Origin: JAHJKV01 sp963678135
Lineage (GTDB): Bacteria > Desulfobacterota > Desulfovibrionia > Desulfovibrionales > Desulfovibrionaceae
Length of the DNA: 64,000 nt
Assembly (NCBI GenBank): GCA_963678135.1
Contig: OY782667.1
Span: 496,001-560,000 of the forward strand
Direction of reading: 5' to 3'
Shown: piece after piece, positions 9,235 through 18,207 of the stretch
How the letters are laid out: each line of letters opens with the position of its first letter
Numbering within the stretch: position 1 is the first letter of the stretch
The notes under the pieces: generated by a model
The model's database searches: none
What the model was told of the DNA's origin: nothing
Seen by the model: only the letters and a program-made list of their open reading frames with translations
Made by a program: the position numbers and the translations under genes

Positions 9235-9840
9235 GTGTCTGAAAATAAACTTTTATCCATAGCTGAAATAGCGCGCCAGCTTGAAGTTCCTGAATCTACT
9301 GCTCACTATTGGAAAAGTCGGTTTGGCCAGCATTTACCCTCTGTAGGCGAAGGACGCCAAAAACGATTTTATCCGGAGGCAGTGGAAGTCTTTACTGTTA
9401 TCAAGGAAATGCTCGGTGCAGGGCATCCTGCCATTGAAATAAGTCAAGCCTTGACGAGCCAATATCCTCTTAACCCTTCCTCTGTTTCACATTCTGTAGC
9501 AATTCCTCATTCAGCGCATGTACAAAATTCCATGGAACCCGTATTACAGATTGCTCAAACAATGGGCACTGAAATAGCTCGCAGCATAAGTTCCTATCTC
9601 AGCTCTGTCAGTGGGCAAGAGCCTCTACATAACGAAAACCTGACGCAGGTTTGCCAAGATATGGCACAGACTCATGAACAGCTCACAAGGCAACAAGAAG
9701 AACTCAATTCTTTGCGAGAAGAAAAACAGGCCATGCAAGAAAAACTTACGATCATGGAGCAAGAATTAGTGCGTTTGCGTAAAGATCGCCGTGAAATGGA
9801 AAAATACCTCCTTGACAAAATAGCCAAGATGCCTAGTTAA
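9235..9840 (+). CDS. MerR-family transcriptional regulator with C-terminal coiled coil
   Basis: Residues 6-75 form a winged helix of the MerR type: LSIAEIARQLEVPESTAHYWKS (helix-turn-helix), the wing around RQKRFYPEA, and FTVIKEMLGAGHPAIEIS. Residues about 130-195 are rich in Glu, Gln and Lys with heptad spacing and should form the dimerising coiled coil. No metal-binding cysteines are visible, so it is not a classical metal sensor. The start is GTG, as no nearby ATG fits the family start. It is divergent from folD and 170 bases ahead of htpG on the same strand. The regulated genes are unknown; similar stand-alone MerR proteins are common in Desulfovibrio. Confidence 0.85.
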   Translation: MSENKLLSIAEIARQLEVPESTAHYWKSRFGQHLPSVGEGRQKRFYPEAVEVFTVIKEMLGAGHPAIEISQALTSQYPLNPSSVSHSVAIPHSAHVQNSMEPVLQIAQTMGTEIARSISSYLSSVSGQEPLHNENLTQVCQDMAQTHEQLTRQQEELNSLREEKQAMQEKLTIMEQELVRLRKDRREMEKYLLDKIAKMPS

Positions 9841-10010
9841 AATTTCGTACATTCGCATTTTTTGTTTCCTGCGCTTACCTTGCCTTAATGCGAGGTGCTT
9901 GAGCTGCAAAATTCTGCGTGATGTCACCTAGAGAGTATGAGAGAATACAGTGCGAGTTATATTGTCCATGTAACCTGTCGATTGATAAATATTTTTTGGG
10001 AGAAAAAACA

Positions 10011-11906
10011 ATGGCAACTCAAGAAAAATTTGAATTTAAGGCTGAAATTAAAGAACTTTTAGATATTCTTGTTCATTCTCTGTACACGCAAAAAGAAATC
10101 TTTTTACGAGAGCTTATTTCCAATGCGTCAGATGCTTTGGATAAATTACGCTGGGCTGCTTCTGAAGAACTCGAAACCCCTGATCCTGAAATCCGTATTC
10201 ATTGTGATAAAAAAGCCGGCATCTTGAGCATCACGGATACAGGTATAGGCATGAGCAAAGAAGAAATCATTAGTAATATCGGTACAATTGCACATTCAGG
10301 CTCTGCGGAATTTGTCAAGGCTTTGGCTGAGAATAAAGATGGAGACAAAGGAGTGGAAGGCCTGATTGGTCGCTTCGGCGTTGGCTTTTACTCCGTATAC
10401 ATGGTGGCAGATCAAGTAACTGTAAGCACCAAATCAGCAAAAGACAAAAACGGGAAAAGCTATGCTTGGGTTTCTGATGGACAAGGGACGTATTCTATTG
10501 AAGAATGTGCAGATGATCAGGTACAGGGCACTCGCATCGACATACAGCTTAAAAAAGATTTGGTAGATGAGTTCACAGAACCTGAAACCTTGCGTCATAT
10601 CATTAAAAAGCATTCCAATTTTGTAGCACATCCTATTTTTGTAGAAGATGAACGGGTAAATACTGTTCCTGCAATTTGGCGTGAGCAAAAGTTTCAAATC
10701 ACACAAGAGCAGTATAAAGAATTTTATCAATTCTTAAGCTATGACGATGAAGAACCACTTTCCACCATACACACTGCGGTTGATGCCCCTGTACAGTTTT
10801 CCTCTCTTGTATTTATTCCCAAGCATTCGCGTGATCCTTTTGGTTTTGGGCGTGATGATTGGGGACTTGACCTTTTTGTACGCCGTGTACTTATCCAAAG
10901 ACAAAACAAGGACCTTGTGCCGGAATGGCTTTCTTTTGTAAAAGGAGTGGTCGATACCGAAGACTTGCCCCTCAATATTTCACGTGAAACATTGCAAGAC
11001 AATATACTTATTCGGAAAATTCGCACTTCTTTGATTAAAACAGTGCTTGATGAATTACATAAAATGGCGGAACACGATGGGGATACATATAAGCTCTTTT
11101 GGGATGCTCATGCCGAGCTTTTCAAAGGAGGATGCCAAGATTTTACACACCGTGAAAAAATTGCACCCTTATTGCGATTCAATTCCAGCATTCATGAAGA
11201 TCACTTGGAATTAACCAGCTTTGAAGAATATATTGGCCGAGCCAAAGCAGATCAAAAAGAAATTTATTATTTATTCGGCCCCAGCCGTGAAGCCTGTAAT
11301 CTTTCACCATACATGGAAATTTTCCGCAAAAAAGGTTTGGAAGTCCTGTATCTTTACCAACCAGTCGATGAATTTATCATGGATGGCTTGCAAAAATTTA
11401 AGGAACTTAAACTAGTTTCCGTAGAACATGCAGCTGAAGCAGAATTGGAAAAGTATGACTCAGTTGCTGAGGAAAAAGAGAATATACCGGAACTACAAAC
11501 ACAGGAAAAAGAGGCATTAGATGCACTGATGCCTGTTATGAAAGAGCATTTGGGCGAGAAAGTTGTAGAAGTTCGTAGCTCGAAACGTCTTTCGGATTCA
11601 CCTGCCTGTTTAGCAAACCCAAGTGGGCAAGTCACGAGCTCGATGGATCGTATCATGAGAGTCATGAATAAAGATCAGAGCATTCCCAATAAAGTTTTAG
11701 AACTAAATCCAGATCATGCACTTGTACGCAATCTAATCCGCATTTATTTACGCGACCCTCACGACCCGTTTATTCTGCGTACAGCCACACAATTATATGA
11801 ATCAGCACTATTGCTTGAGGGTTATCTCACCGATCCTCATGCCTTGGTAGGTCGTATTCAGGAATTGCTCACGGATTCAAGTGATTGGTATATTAAAAAG
11901 GATTAG
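10011..11906 (+). CDS. htpG: Chaperone HtpG (bacterial Hsp90)
   Basis: HtpG is the ATP-dependent cytosolic Hsp90 chaperone. The 631-aa product shows the GHKL ATPase motifs: LRELISNASDALDKLRW (ATP-binding Glu and Asn), ITDTGIGMSKEE, and GRFGVGFYSVYMVA. The middle domain carries PLNISRETLQ with the catalytic Arg, and the C-terminal dimerisation domain completes a full-length protein. The start at 10011 is preceded by GGGAG and gives the family start MATQEKFEFKAEIKELL. I see no clear CIRCE or sigma-32 site in the 170 bases upstream. Confidence 0.97.
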   Translation: MATQEKFEFKAEIKELLDILVHSLYTQKEIFLRELISNASDALDKLRWAASEELETPDPEIRIHCDKKAGILSITDTGIGMSKEEIISNIGTIAHSGSAEFVKALAENKDGDKGVEGLIGRFGVGFYSVYMVADQVTVSTKSAKDKNGKSYAWVSDGQGTYSIEECADDQVQGTRIDIQLKKDLVDEFTEPETLRHIIKKHSNFVAHPIFVEDERVNTVPAIWREQKFQITQEQYKEFYQFLSYDDEEPLSTIHTAVDAPVQFSSLVFIPKHSRDPFGFGRDDWGLDLFVRRVLIQRQNKDLVPEWLSFVKGVVDTEDLPLNISRETLQDNILIRKIRTSLIKTVLDELHKMAEHDGDTYKLFWDAHAELFKGGCQDFTHREKIAPLLRFNSSIHEDHLELTSFEEYIGRAKADQKEIYYLFGPSREACNLSPYMEIFRKKGLEVLYLYQPVDEFIMDGLQKFKELKLVSVEHAAEAELEKYDSVAEEKENIPELQTQEKEALDALMPVMKEHLGEKVVEVRSSKRLSDSPACLANPSGQVTSSMDRIMRVMNKDQSIPNKVLELNPDHALVRNLIRIYLRDPHDPFILRTATQLYESALLLEGYLTDPHALVGRIQELLTDSSDWYIKKD

Positions 11907-11975
11907 AATGGAGAGTGCAGCGAAAAGGCTTGCCTGATAAAAATACCAGAGCAATCATTTTTGCGTATCTTGTCC

Positions 11976-12653
11976 TTAAGATGGACATGAATCAGTAGAG
12001 CGGAATACTCCTCCTACCAACCAATACAGACATTTTGCAGCTTCAAGAACGATTTTTGGTGCGGTATAATAATCCTGCCACCAGTTTGAATTAAAATGCT
12101 CATGCGGAGTTACAGTAACAAATGTTTGCGTGTTTGGAAGCAGGGAATCAAGAATAAGTTTGGCACGTCTGGCATGATAAGGCGAAGTTATCACCAATAT
12201 GCTTGTCTTTTGTGTTTTGTTTTGAGTACTTGTTTGTTTTTCAAGAAACGCTCGTAAGGCTTCAATCTCCTCAATAGTTGAAAGATGCCCATGACCAAAT
12301 GCTTGCAAAGCATCTTGCGGAACACCCAATATTGCATAAAATCTTTGGGCATATTTGAGCGGTGAAAGCTGCGGATAGCCCATTTTTGCATTGACTTCAT
12401 CTGCTGGAGTATGGGGAGGCAAAGCGTTAATGCTGACGAGTATCTGCGGTGCATAGCCTTGCTCATATAATTCTGCTGCGTAGTAGAGCCTGTTTGCTTC
12501 TCCGGCAAGCGGAAGGATATAATCCGCTTTTTCAAGTTTATCATGCACCTGCATCCAATGCCCTGCAAAATATAAGGCTGCTGTTGTCATAAAAAAAAGC
12601 AAAAGCGCAACAATGCCAAGTACTCGACAGATTAAGTCAAAATAATATTTCAT
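11976..12653 (-). CDS. DUF218 (YdcF/ElyC/SanA-like) membrane-anchored protein
   Basis: The protein has 225 residues. An N-terminal membrane helix (about 11-30) is followed by a DUF218 fold with ADYILPLAGEANRLYYAAELY, the H-x-S-T-x-E-x-x-A stretch HLSTIEEIEALRAFL, and VITSPYHARRAKLI. Relatives (ElyC, SanA) affect cell-envelope integrity and lipid carrier use, but the biochemical activity is unsettled. A second copy of its first nine codons lies at 15739-15764 overlapping the tgt stop. The gene therefore once began right at the end of tgt (ATGA overlap), and the insertion at 12.7-15.7 kb has since separated the two. It may now lack its original promoter. Confidence 0.8.
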   Translation of the reverse strand: MKYYFDLICRVLGIVALLLFFMTTAALYFAGHWMQVHDKLEKADYILPLAGEANRLYYAAELYEQGYAPQILVSINALPPHTPADEVNAKMGYPQLSPLKYAQRFYAILGVPQDALQAFGHGHLSTIEEIEALRAFLEKQTSTQNKTQKTSILVITSPYHARRAKLILDSLLPNTQTFVTVTPHEHFNSNWWQDYYTAPKIVLEAAKCLYWLVGGVFRSTDSCPS

Positions 12654-12981
12654 ACTTTTACCTTGCAGGGCAAACGCACTAAAATTGCAGTGCGAACACC
12701 TTCATAGCTATCCTATTCCCTCTTACCATCCTGCGCTGTCTCTCCGCCTTACGCGCCTCCCCTTCTTGTCATCCTGCGCGTAAGTCGCAGGATCCAGTTC
12801 TTCCTTCTTCTCCTGCAGTATTAATACATCGTAGTTCGGCTCTGCTGGACTGCCGAGACTTACTCGCGAAATGACAGAGGAAGAAAAATGCTGTCATGCT
12901 ATTCAACATATTGTTATACTTTGCGTAATAACAAAGTAATTACTACTTGCTTGCCCTGCTTGCCTTAAAAATATCTTGGTA
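12628..12981. repeat. Left border repeat of the inserted cassette (split by MITE copy A)
   Basis: Two segments here recur at the right border: 12628-12653 is identical over 26 bases to 15739-15764, and 12959-12981 is identical over 23 bases to 15768-15790. At the right border they are adjacent, where they form the tgt end overlapping the old ydcF-like start. At the left border the MITE-like element lies between them. Similarity continues weakly after 12981, into what was the tgt 3' end. Confidence 0.85.
12666..12958. repeat. MITE-like intergenic repeat, copy A
   Basis: The element starts CAGGGCAAACGCAC and ends with the mirrored TTGCCCTG. Inner arms are GTCATCCTGCGCGTAAGTCG (from 12767) and its imperfect inverse around 12842-12875. 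A second partial left arm (ACCATCCTGCGC) lies at about 12726. It interrupts the left copy of the duplicated ydcF-like/tgt junction: AAGGTAAA on one flank and AAGGCAAG on the other look like an imperfect 8-base target duplication. It contains no plausible gene. Confidence 0.8.
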
Positions 12982-13021
12982 TGCTACTTTGAGCCAGAGA
13001 GCATGAGCTGCAGGTAGATTT

Positions 13022-15457
13022 TCAATCAATTTCTCCAGCGCAAAACTTATAGGTAACGCAATGTTTTTCAATTTCTTTTAGGCTTACGGCAAAATCTTTT
13101 ACTTCTGTAAGGCTTACTTTGAATAGATTAAGAGAAGCGTGATTTAATTCGTTGATTAAATTATCAACACCAAAAACACGCATAATGAGCTGTTCTGCCT
13201 CCTTTTGTTCAAATACGCTTTGACCATCACCTCCTGTAAGCAATGCACCAAGCAGTAAATCTCGAAAATTATCTGCTTTTGGCAGACTTACGTTTTTTCT
13301 GGAAGTATTAAATCTGTTTGTATTATCGTTGCTTGATGATATTTTTGAAGAATTGAGTAATTCCCAAATCGTGTACCTGTTGTCGCTTTTATAAGGCAAA
13401 TACATTTTTTGCTTCAAAATAAATCGTTTCATAAAATTTTCAGTTACTATCCGCAGTAATCCCCCAAGTCTCATATATTTTTCTTCCGACAGCATAGATT
13501 CAATGTGATCCCAGTATACTTTAGATGTAGTGGTAGGTCCTTTTTCTGGAGTCCATGCAACGAATTGTTCTTTTTCCCACTCCTTCTTTTTCCCTACTGA
13601 GTCAGCTTTGCTTTGCAATAAATCTCCCCAACGTTTATCATGAGTAGTGACAATTAGCTGGTAATCGTTAAGGGAGCTAATTATGTACTCAGCAAGCCTA
13701 CTTTGATGTTCAGAATCAATACTGGACACAACATCGTCTAATACAAGAAGAGTTCCTTTAGGATTAAATTCAATCACTGATGCCAAATAAATTGCTAACC
13801 CCAAGGAGTCTAAGTGTCCTTCGCTTAAATAGGATTCTGGATTTGTTTCGATTTCGCCAAAGAAGTTAATTTTTAGGTTGAGAAGGTTGCTTCTTCCTCG
13901 TGTAGAAATTAGAGAGATATTAGCGCATTCAGGGGATTCACCGTATCCTTCATGAAGATATTGATATATCTCTATAATTTTGTCCTTAAAGCGGTCAAGG
14001 CTGCTGTTTAATGCTTGATCGTAGGCACGATTAAATGCTTGTCTCACATTGTCAGCATGTTCAACTATTTTATTTGACGTTGCGAGTTCTTTTTCAAATT
14101 TTGTAATTTCCCCAGCCTGCTTGTCCAAAATTTTTAGGGAGGTATGCAAATTTATGAGATTGACTTCAAGCCTGTCTTCTAATTCTTTCTTAGCTTTTGA
14201 CAATAATTTTTTAAGCCTTTCAACGCTATTACTATGAGTACTGCATAATTTTCCCAGCTCATCAAAGTCAGTCACTTTCTCATTGAGCATACTAAATAAA
14301 TCCTTAGAAGTAAGCATACTCACTTTTTCTAGCGTTTTTTCCCAACGCGTCTTTTCATCTTCACGCATATATTCTGAGCATCGCTTAATAACTGTATGAA
14401 TATTATTGCGAGCAGATAATAAATTATTTTCAACGTGCTTTAGGTATTTTGCCCTTGTTTCTTTGTTTGAACGTAACGCTGCCAGCTTTTTTTCACGCTC
14501 TTTTAACTGGTTCAAAACATTTGTAGGAGAAATATTTCCTGTACGACAAAGAGGGCAGACAGAATCATTAGGATTGTTTTCAAAGTACTTAATACCTTCT
14601 TTAATTATCGAATATTTTTGACCATCACTACTATCTTGTAACAATTCCTGCTCTTTATAAAAAGCTTCTTCAAGCAGGTATAAGTCTTCATCAAAGGTTA
14701 CTGGAAAAATTTTATTAAGTGAGATGAGCGCATCGAATATTGCATCTAAATCTTTTCGGTCTGTGTTTTTAAATCTCTTGCTAATTTCTTCAATTACCTG
14801 TGGAAGATCATTAATAGTTTGTAATTCAGGAAGACCATTTTTGGTACACAATTCTGAAATTTGTTGAAGAGCTTGTTGCAAGTTTTCAAGTGTCTTTTCA
14901 CCTTCTATTTGAAGTGGTTTTAAGTAACTCTTTAATTTTTCCCTCAATCTACCTTGGTTGTCTTTAGCTTCACTATGTGCTCTTTGAAAGGCTTCTTGCT
15001 TTTTTACAATCTCGGACATCCCAAGCAAATTCATTAAAGTTTTGAATCTTTCGCCTGGCTTAGCTAGAATAAATTCACGGAGACGTTGTCGCCTGAGGAT
15101 AAAACTTTCAGCAGAGGGATAATTAGAAAATACTCCTTTTTCTGGAGGCATCCATTTTGATTGCCAATTGTCGTTTTCTTCAATTATTGTAACAGAAGAT
15201 GAATCTCCATTACGAGGGTAAATAGTAATACGAGGTATCCCGTGAGCATGAATATTTTTTAGAGGTTTTAAATCAGCACCTAAATGTTCAACGTTGCCAC
15301 GAAAAAATAGCTCTAGTCCATCAGCAATAGATGATTTCCCTTTTCCGTTGCCTCCTACCACTAAATAGTTTTTGCCGTTAAGTTTTATGTCTCTCTTTTC
15401 TGCTCCTAGCCCACGAAAACCATCAAATTGTATGGACTTAATCCTTGTGAAGCTCAT
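13022..15457 (-). CDS. SMC/RecF-like zinc-hook ATPase of a two-gene cassette
   Basis: The 811-aa protein has an ABC/SMC ATPase head split by coiled coil: Walker A GGNGKGKS at residues 35-42, a zinc-hook-like CPLC at 301-304 flanked by long charged helices, a signature region SEGHLDSLGLAIYLAS near 545, and Walker B LLVLDDVVSSID near 570 with the switch His in VTTHDKRW. A C-terminal domain of about 190 residues (620-811) has no motif I recognise. The layout resembles SbcC/Rad50-like and RloC-like proteins and ATPases of defence systems. It overlaps the small gene upstream by four bases (ATGA), so the two are co-translated. The pair is AT-rich and lies between duplicated border sequences, which indicates acquisition. 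A role in phage or plasmid defence is inference. Confidence 0.8.
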   Translation of the reverse strand: MSFTRIKSIQFDGFRGLGAEKRDIKLNGKNYLVVGGNGKGKSSIADGLELFFRGNVEHLGADLKPLKNIHAHGIPRITIYPRNGDSSSVTIIEENDNWQSKWMPPEKGVFSNYPSAESFILRRQRLREFILAKPGERFKTLMNLLGMSEIVKKQEAFQRAHSEAKDNQGRLREKLKSYLKPLQIEGEKTLENLQQALQQISELCTKNGLPELQTINDLPQVIEEISKRFKNTDRKDLDAIFDALISLNKIFPVTFDEDLYLLEEAFYKEQELLQDSSDGQKYSIIKEGIKYFENNPNDSVCPLCRTGNISPTNVLNQLKEREKKLAALRSNKETRAKYLKHVENNLLSARNNIHTVIKRCSEYMREDEKTRWEKTLEKVSMLTSKDLFSMLNEKVTDFDELGKLCSTHSNSVERLKKLLSKAKKELEDRLEVNLINLHTSLKILDKQAGEITKFEKELATSNKIVEHADNVRQAFNRAYDQALNSSLDRFKDKIIEIYQYLHEGYGESPECANISLISTRGRSNLLNLKINFFGEIETNPESYLSEGHLDSLGLAIYLASVIEFNPKGTLLVLDDVVSSIDSEHQSRLAEYIISSLNDYQLIVTTHDKRWGDLLQSKADSVGKKKEWEKEQFVAWTPEKGPTTTSKVYWDHIESMLSEEKYMRLGGLLRIVTENFMKRFILKQKMYLPYKSDNRYTIWELLNSSKISSSNDNTNRFNTSRKNVSLPKADNFRDLLLGALLTGGDGQSVFEQKEAEQLIMRVFGVDNLINELNHASLNLFKVSLTEVKDFAVSLKEIEKHCVTYKFCAGEID

Positions 15458-15687
15458 TTATATTGCTCCATAGCTTCTGTAACTTCATTGGAAAGAATAG
15501 CGATAAGGGAATCAGAGGAAAAATACTCTTGATCAAGAAGTTCAGATACTTCGTGTTGGGTTTCTTTAGTGAGCGTTGATTTTTCCAGTTCGGCGACAAA
15601 TAAAGATTGCAGCTGCTGAGTTAAAAAATGTTTCAAATCTTTTGCTTCAGGAGATTGAGATTGTTCATTTTTTTTTTCAATAGACAT
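15454..15687 (-). CDS. Small acidic helical partner of the SMC-like ATPase
   Basis: I do not recognise this 77-aa protein. It is predicted all-helical and acidic, with a hydrophilic N-terminus and two amphipathic stretches (LKHFLTQQLQSLFVAELEKS and SSDSLIAILSNEVTEAMEQ). The start at the ATG ending at 15687 is chosen because GAAGGAG precedes it by five bases. Its stop overlaps the start of the ATPase gene by four bases, which suggests coupled translation and a stoichiometric partner, for example an adaptor or an inhibitor. Its 5' side carries the remnant of the ydcF-like gene start. The function is unknown. Confidence 0.65.
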   Translation of the reverse strand: MSIEKKNEQSQSPEAKDLKHFLTQQLQSLFVAELEKSTLTKETQHEVSELLDQEYFSSDSLIAILSNEVTEAMEQYK

Positions 15688-15738
15688 AGGAACTCCTTCA
15701 ATAGTCAAGATGAGTTACAATCAATTAACTGTAGATAG

Positions 15739-15790
15739 CAGATTAAGTCAAAATAATATTTCATGCTCTTGCCTTAAAAATATCTTGGTA
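15739..15790. repeat. Right border repeat of the inserted cassette
   Basis: This is the intact form of the duplicated junction. It includes the last codons of tgt (ending KARA and TGA) and, overlapping by ATGA, the first nine codons of the ydcF-like gene (MKYYFDLIC). The reading frame then diverges and stops after about nineteen codons. The same sequences occur, split, at 12628-12653 and 12959-12981. The arrangement marks the insertion point of the 13.0-15.7 kb cassette. Confidence 0.85.
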
Positions 15791-16903
15791 GGAAGCTTTA
15801 AGCTGGCTAAAGTTTTGCTCTTTTATTGCTTTTCGTGCTTTTGCCACTGTGTCTAAAAAGAACGCCAGATTATGCAAAGTATTGAGCCTGTAGGAAAGTA
15901 TTTCTCCTGCAGTATAAAGATGGCGCAGGTAGGCTTTTGAAAAATTGCGACAGGTATAGCAGGAGCAATTCGGGTCTAAAGGGGAATCATCCTCACGAAA
16001 TTCAGCACGTTTAATATTGATTTTGCCTTGTGAAGTAAAAAGCGTTCCATTGCGTGCATTTCTGGTCGGTAAAACGCAATCAAACATATCCACTCCGGCT
16101 TCTATGCCTTCCAAAATATCCAAGGGAGTGCCAACCCCCATAAGATAGCGTGGTTTATCTTTGGGCATAAGCGGAGCTATATGATGCAAAATATCGTACA
16201 TTTCTGCTGTGGATTCCCCAACGGAAAGTCCACCAATAGCCAATCCGTCAAAATCTATTTCTTGGAGCTGAGCAAGGCTTAATTCACGAAGGTCTTTGAA
16301 AAATCCGCCTTGGATAATCCCAAAAAGAAGCTGACTGTTGTGCCCTTTTGGATGAAACTCACGGCAGCGTGCTGCCCAGCGAGTAGTTCTTTCCAATGAT
16401 TTTTGTGTATAATCTTTATCGGCTCCATAGCCCACGCACTCGTCCAGCACCATAATAATATCTGAGCCAAGATTTTGCTGAATTTCAACAGCTTTTTCCG
16501 GAGAAAAAAAATGTTTTGAACCATCCAAATACGAACGAAATTCTACACCCTGCTCTGATATTTTGCGAATGTCTTTAAGACTGAAGACTTGAAAACCACC
16601 AGAATCCGTAAGAATTGGTTTTTCCCAGCGCATAAACTGGTGCAGTCCACCACGCCGTTTGATAAGTTCATCTCCGGGGCGTAAATAAAGGTGATAAGTA
16701 TTTCCAAGAATGATTTGTGTGTTGATTTCTTCAAGATCATGGGGACTAAGGGCTTTTACTGAACCTTGAGTGCCTACGGGCATAAATATTGGAGTTTGAA
16801 TATCGCCGTGAGCTGTGCTCAAAGTTCCTTGTCTGGCTAAACCGTCAGTGCTATGAACAACAAATTCACCTACTTGAGAGATAGGAGGGGAGAACTTAGG
16901 CAT
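15761..16903 (-). CDS. tgt: tRNA-guanine transglycosylase
   Basis: Tgt exchanges guanine-34 for a queuine precursor in tRNAs with GUN anticodons. The 380-aa product has the active-site motif TDSGGFQVFSL, the second catalytic region LAIGGLSVGES, DCVLPTRNARNG, and the zinc site CSCYTC with a distal His. The length is typical. The start at 16903 is chosen because GGGAG lies upstream and MPKFSPP begins there. It overlaps the end of nth by eight bases, so nth and tgt form one operon. Its 3' end (ATGA) preserves the former overlap with the ydcF-like gene. Confidence 0.97.
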   Translation of the reverse strand: MPKFSPPISQVGEFVVHSTDGLARQGTLSTAHGDIQTPIFMPVGTQGSVKALSPHDLEEINTQIILGNTYHLYLRPGDELIKRRGGLHQFMRWEKPILTDSGGFQVFSLKDIRKISEQGVEFRSYLDGSKHFFSPEKAVEIQQNLGSDIIMVLDECVGYGADKDYTQKSLERTTRWAARCREFHPKGHNSQLLFGIIQGGFFKDLRELSLAQLQEIDFDGLAIGGLSVGESTAEMYDILHHIAPLMPKDKPRYLMGVGTPLDILEGIEAGVDMFDCVLPTRNARNGTLFTSQGKINIKRAEFREDDSPLDPNCSCYTCRNFSKAYLRHLYTAGEILSYRLNTLHNLAFFLDTVAKARKAIKEQNFSQLKASYQDIFKARA

Positions 16904-17540
16904 GTTTATCCACTCCCATACGCGGACAAATATCACTCAGTTCGCAATTTGAGCATTTGGGAACTCGCGCAGAACAGACTTCACGCCCAAAATAGACTAA
17001 AAAATGGTTCACATTGCCCCAGTCTTGACGTGGAAAAAGCGGTATTAAATCACGTTCAATGCGCTTTGGGTCTTTGCTTTCTGTCAGAGCAAACCTAAAA
17101 GCAAGACGGGCTACATGGGTATCCACAGCAATGCCTTCATGAATATTATAAGCGTTTGAAAGCACTATATTGGCTGTTTTTCTGCCCAAACCGGGTAAAC
17201 GAAGCAGATCCGGCATATTTTTGGGCACTTCCCCTGCATATTCTTTTTGAATCATTTCTGCTGCGGCTTTGAGATTTTTGGCTTTATTGCGGAAAAAACC
17301 AGTGGAACGAATTACTTCTTCAATTTCTGTGGTCTCTGCCTTGCTCAGAGCTTCAATGCTCGGCCATTTTTTGAAAAAGAAAGGGGTAACTTTGTTTACC
17401 CTGACGTCAGTACATTGGGCAGCCAGCACTGTAGCCACAAGCAGTTCCCACGGAGTTTCCCAATCAAGGGCAGAACGTGCTACGGGGTATTTTTTTTCTA
17501 AACGGGCAAAGATTTCTGTGGCTTTTTCTTTGTTTTCCAT
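16896..17540 (-). CDS. nth: Endonuclease III
   Basis: Nth is a DNA glycosylase/AP lyase for oxidised pyrimidines in base excision repair. The 214-aa product shows the helix-hairpin-helix LPGLGRKTANIVLSNAY with the catalytic Lys, VDTHVARLAFR with the catalytic Asp, and the C-terminal [4Fe-4S] ligands in CSARVPKCSNCELSDIC (C-x6-C-x2-C-x5-C). The length is normal. It is translated together with tgt, with overlapping stop and start. Confidence 0.97.
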   Translation of the reverse strand: MENKEKATEIFARLEKKYPVARSALDWETPWELLVATVLAAQCTDVRVNKVTPFFFKKWPSIEALSKAETTEIEEVIRSTGFFRNKAKNLKAAAEMIQKEYAGEVPKNMPDLLRLPGLGRKTANIVLSNAYNIHEGIAVDTHVARLAFRFALTESKDPKRIERDLIPLFPRQDWGNVNHFLVYFGREVCSARVPKCSNCELSDICPRMGVDKHA

Positions 17541-17562
17541 ATGTCCAATATTAGTATTTCTC

Positions 17563-18189
17563 TTACTTTATGATGAGATCAGGGAGTTCGTTTGTATCGT
17601 CTGTTTTCACAGGGAATTTTTCCGTAAGCAATTCCCCGCAATGGCGAATAGCCTCGCAAATAGCCTGTGCTTGTTTCCCCTCTCGAATACCTTTGGATAA
17701 CGAGGTCACGACTTCATCCCAAGTTCCAGCCTGAACTTTTTGATCAATACCACTGTCTGCAAGAATGTGAACCATTTTTTCATGCACTGAGATATAAATA
17801 AGGATGCCGGTTTTATCTCGTGTATTATGTAAGCCATGCACATGAAAAGCTGTCATAGCACCCTCTTCTACTTTTTCGCGCATCTCACGTTTTTGTGTGA
17901 ATACACGGCATAGGCTCGGGAATTTATTCATAAGCATACTGATAAGAGTATACGCTACAACAAAAGCAGCCAGTGCAGTCCACATATCGTTTTGCCCAAA
18001 AGCCACGCAGATTACGACCGAGAAGAGCAGCCCTGCAATACAAGATGCCGTGGCTTGTGCTGTAGGGTAATCAGAACTTGCTGTAGTAATGAGAGGAACT
18101 ATTTCGCCAGAAGTTTTTTTTTCTACATCAGCAACGCATTGCATAATTTGCTTTTGATCTTCTTGGCTAAGAAAATTTTGTGCATTCAT
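17563..18189 (-). CDS. TPM-domain membrane protein
   Basis: The 208-residue protein carries a TPM (TLP18.3/Psb32/MOLO-1) domain. Two membrane helices (about residues 45-90) separate an N-terminal part (ADVEKKTSGEIVPLI) from a C-terminal part (GILIYISVHEKMVHILADSGI, WDEVV). TPM domains are found next to LemA and are thought to act in envelope assembly or turnover, but their activity is unclear. It is 18 bases downstream of the second TPM gene, in the order lemA, TPM, TPM. Confidence 0.85.
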   Translation of the reverse strand: MNAQNFLSQEDQKQIMQCVADVEKKTSGEIVPLITTASSDYPTAQATASCIAGLLFSVVICVAFGQNDMWTALAAFVVAYTLISMLMNKFPSLCRVFTQKREMREKVEEGAMTAFHVHGLHNTRDKTGILIYISVHEKMVHILADSGIDQKVQAGTWDEVVTSLSKGIREGKQAQAICEAIRHCGELLTEKFPVKTDDTNELPDLIIK

Positions 18190-18207
18190 TGTTGTTCTCT
18201 TTTGTTT

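Noticed and set aside
9841..10010. Heat-shock operator (CIRCE) or sigma-32 promoter before htpG
   Set aside because: No TTAGCACTC-type inverted repeat and no CTTGAA/CCCCAT pair at proper spacing were found.
11907..11975. Terminator between htpG and the convergent DUF218 gene
   Set aside because: The best hairpin (TGTCC-N7-GGACA) is short, lacks a T-run and lies mostly in the DUF218 coding end.
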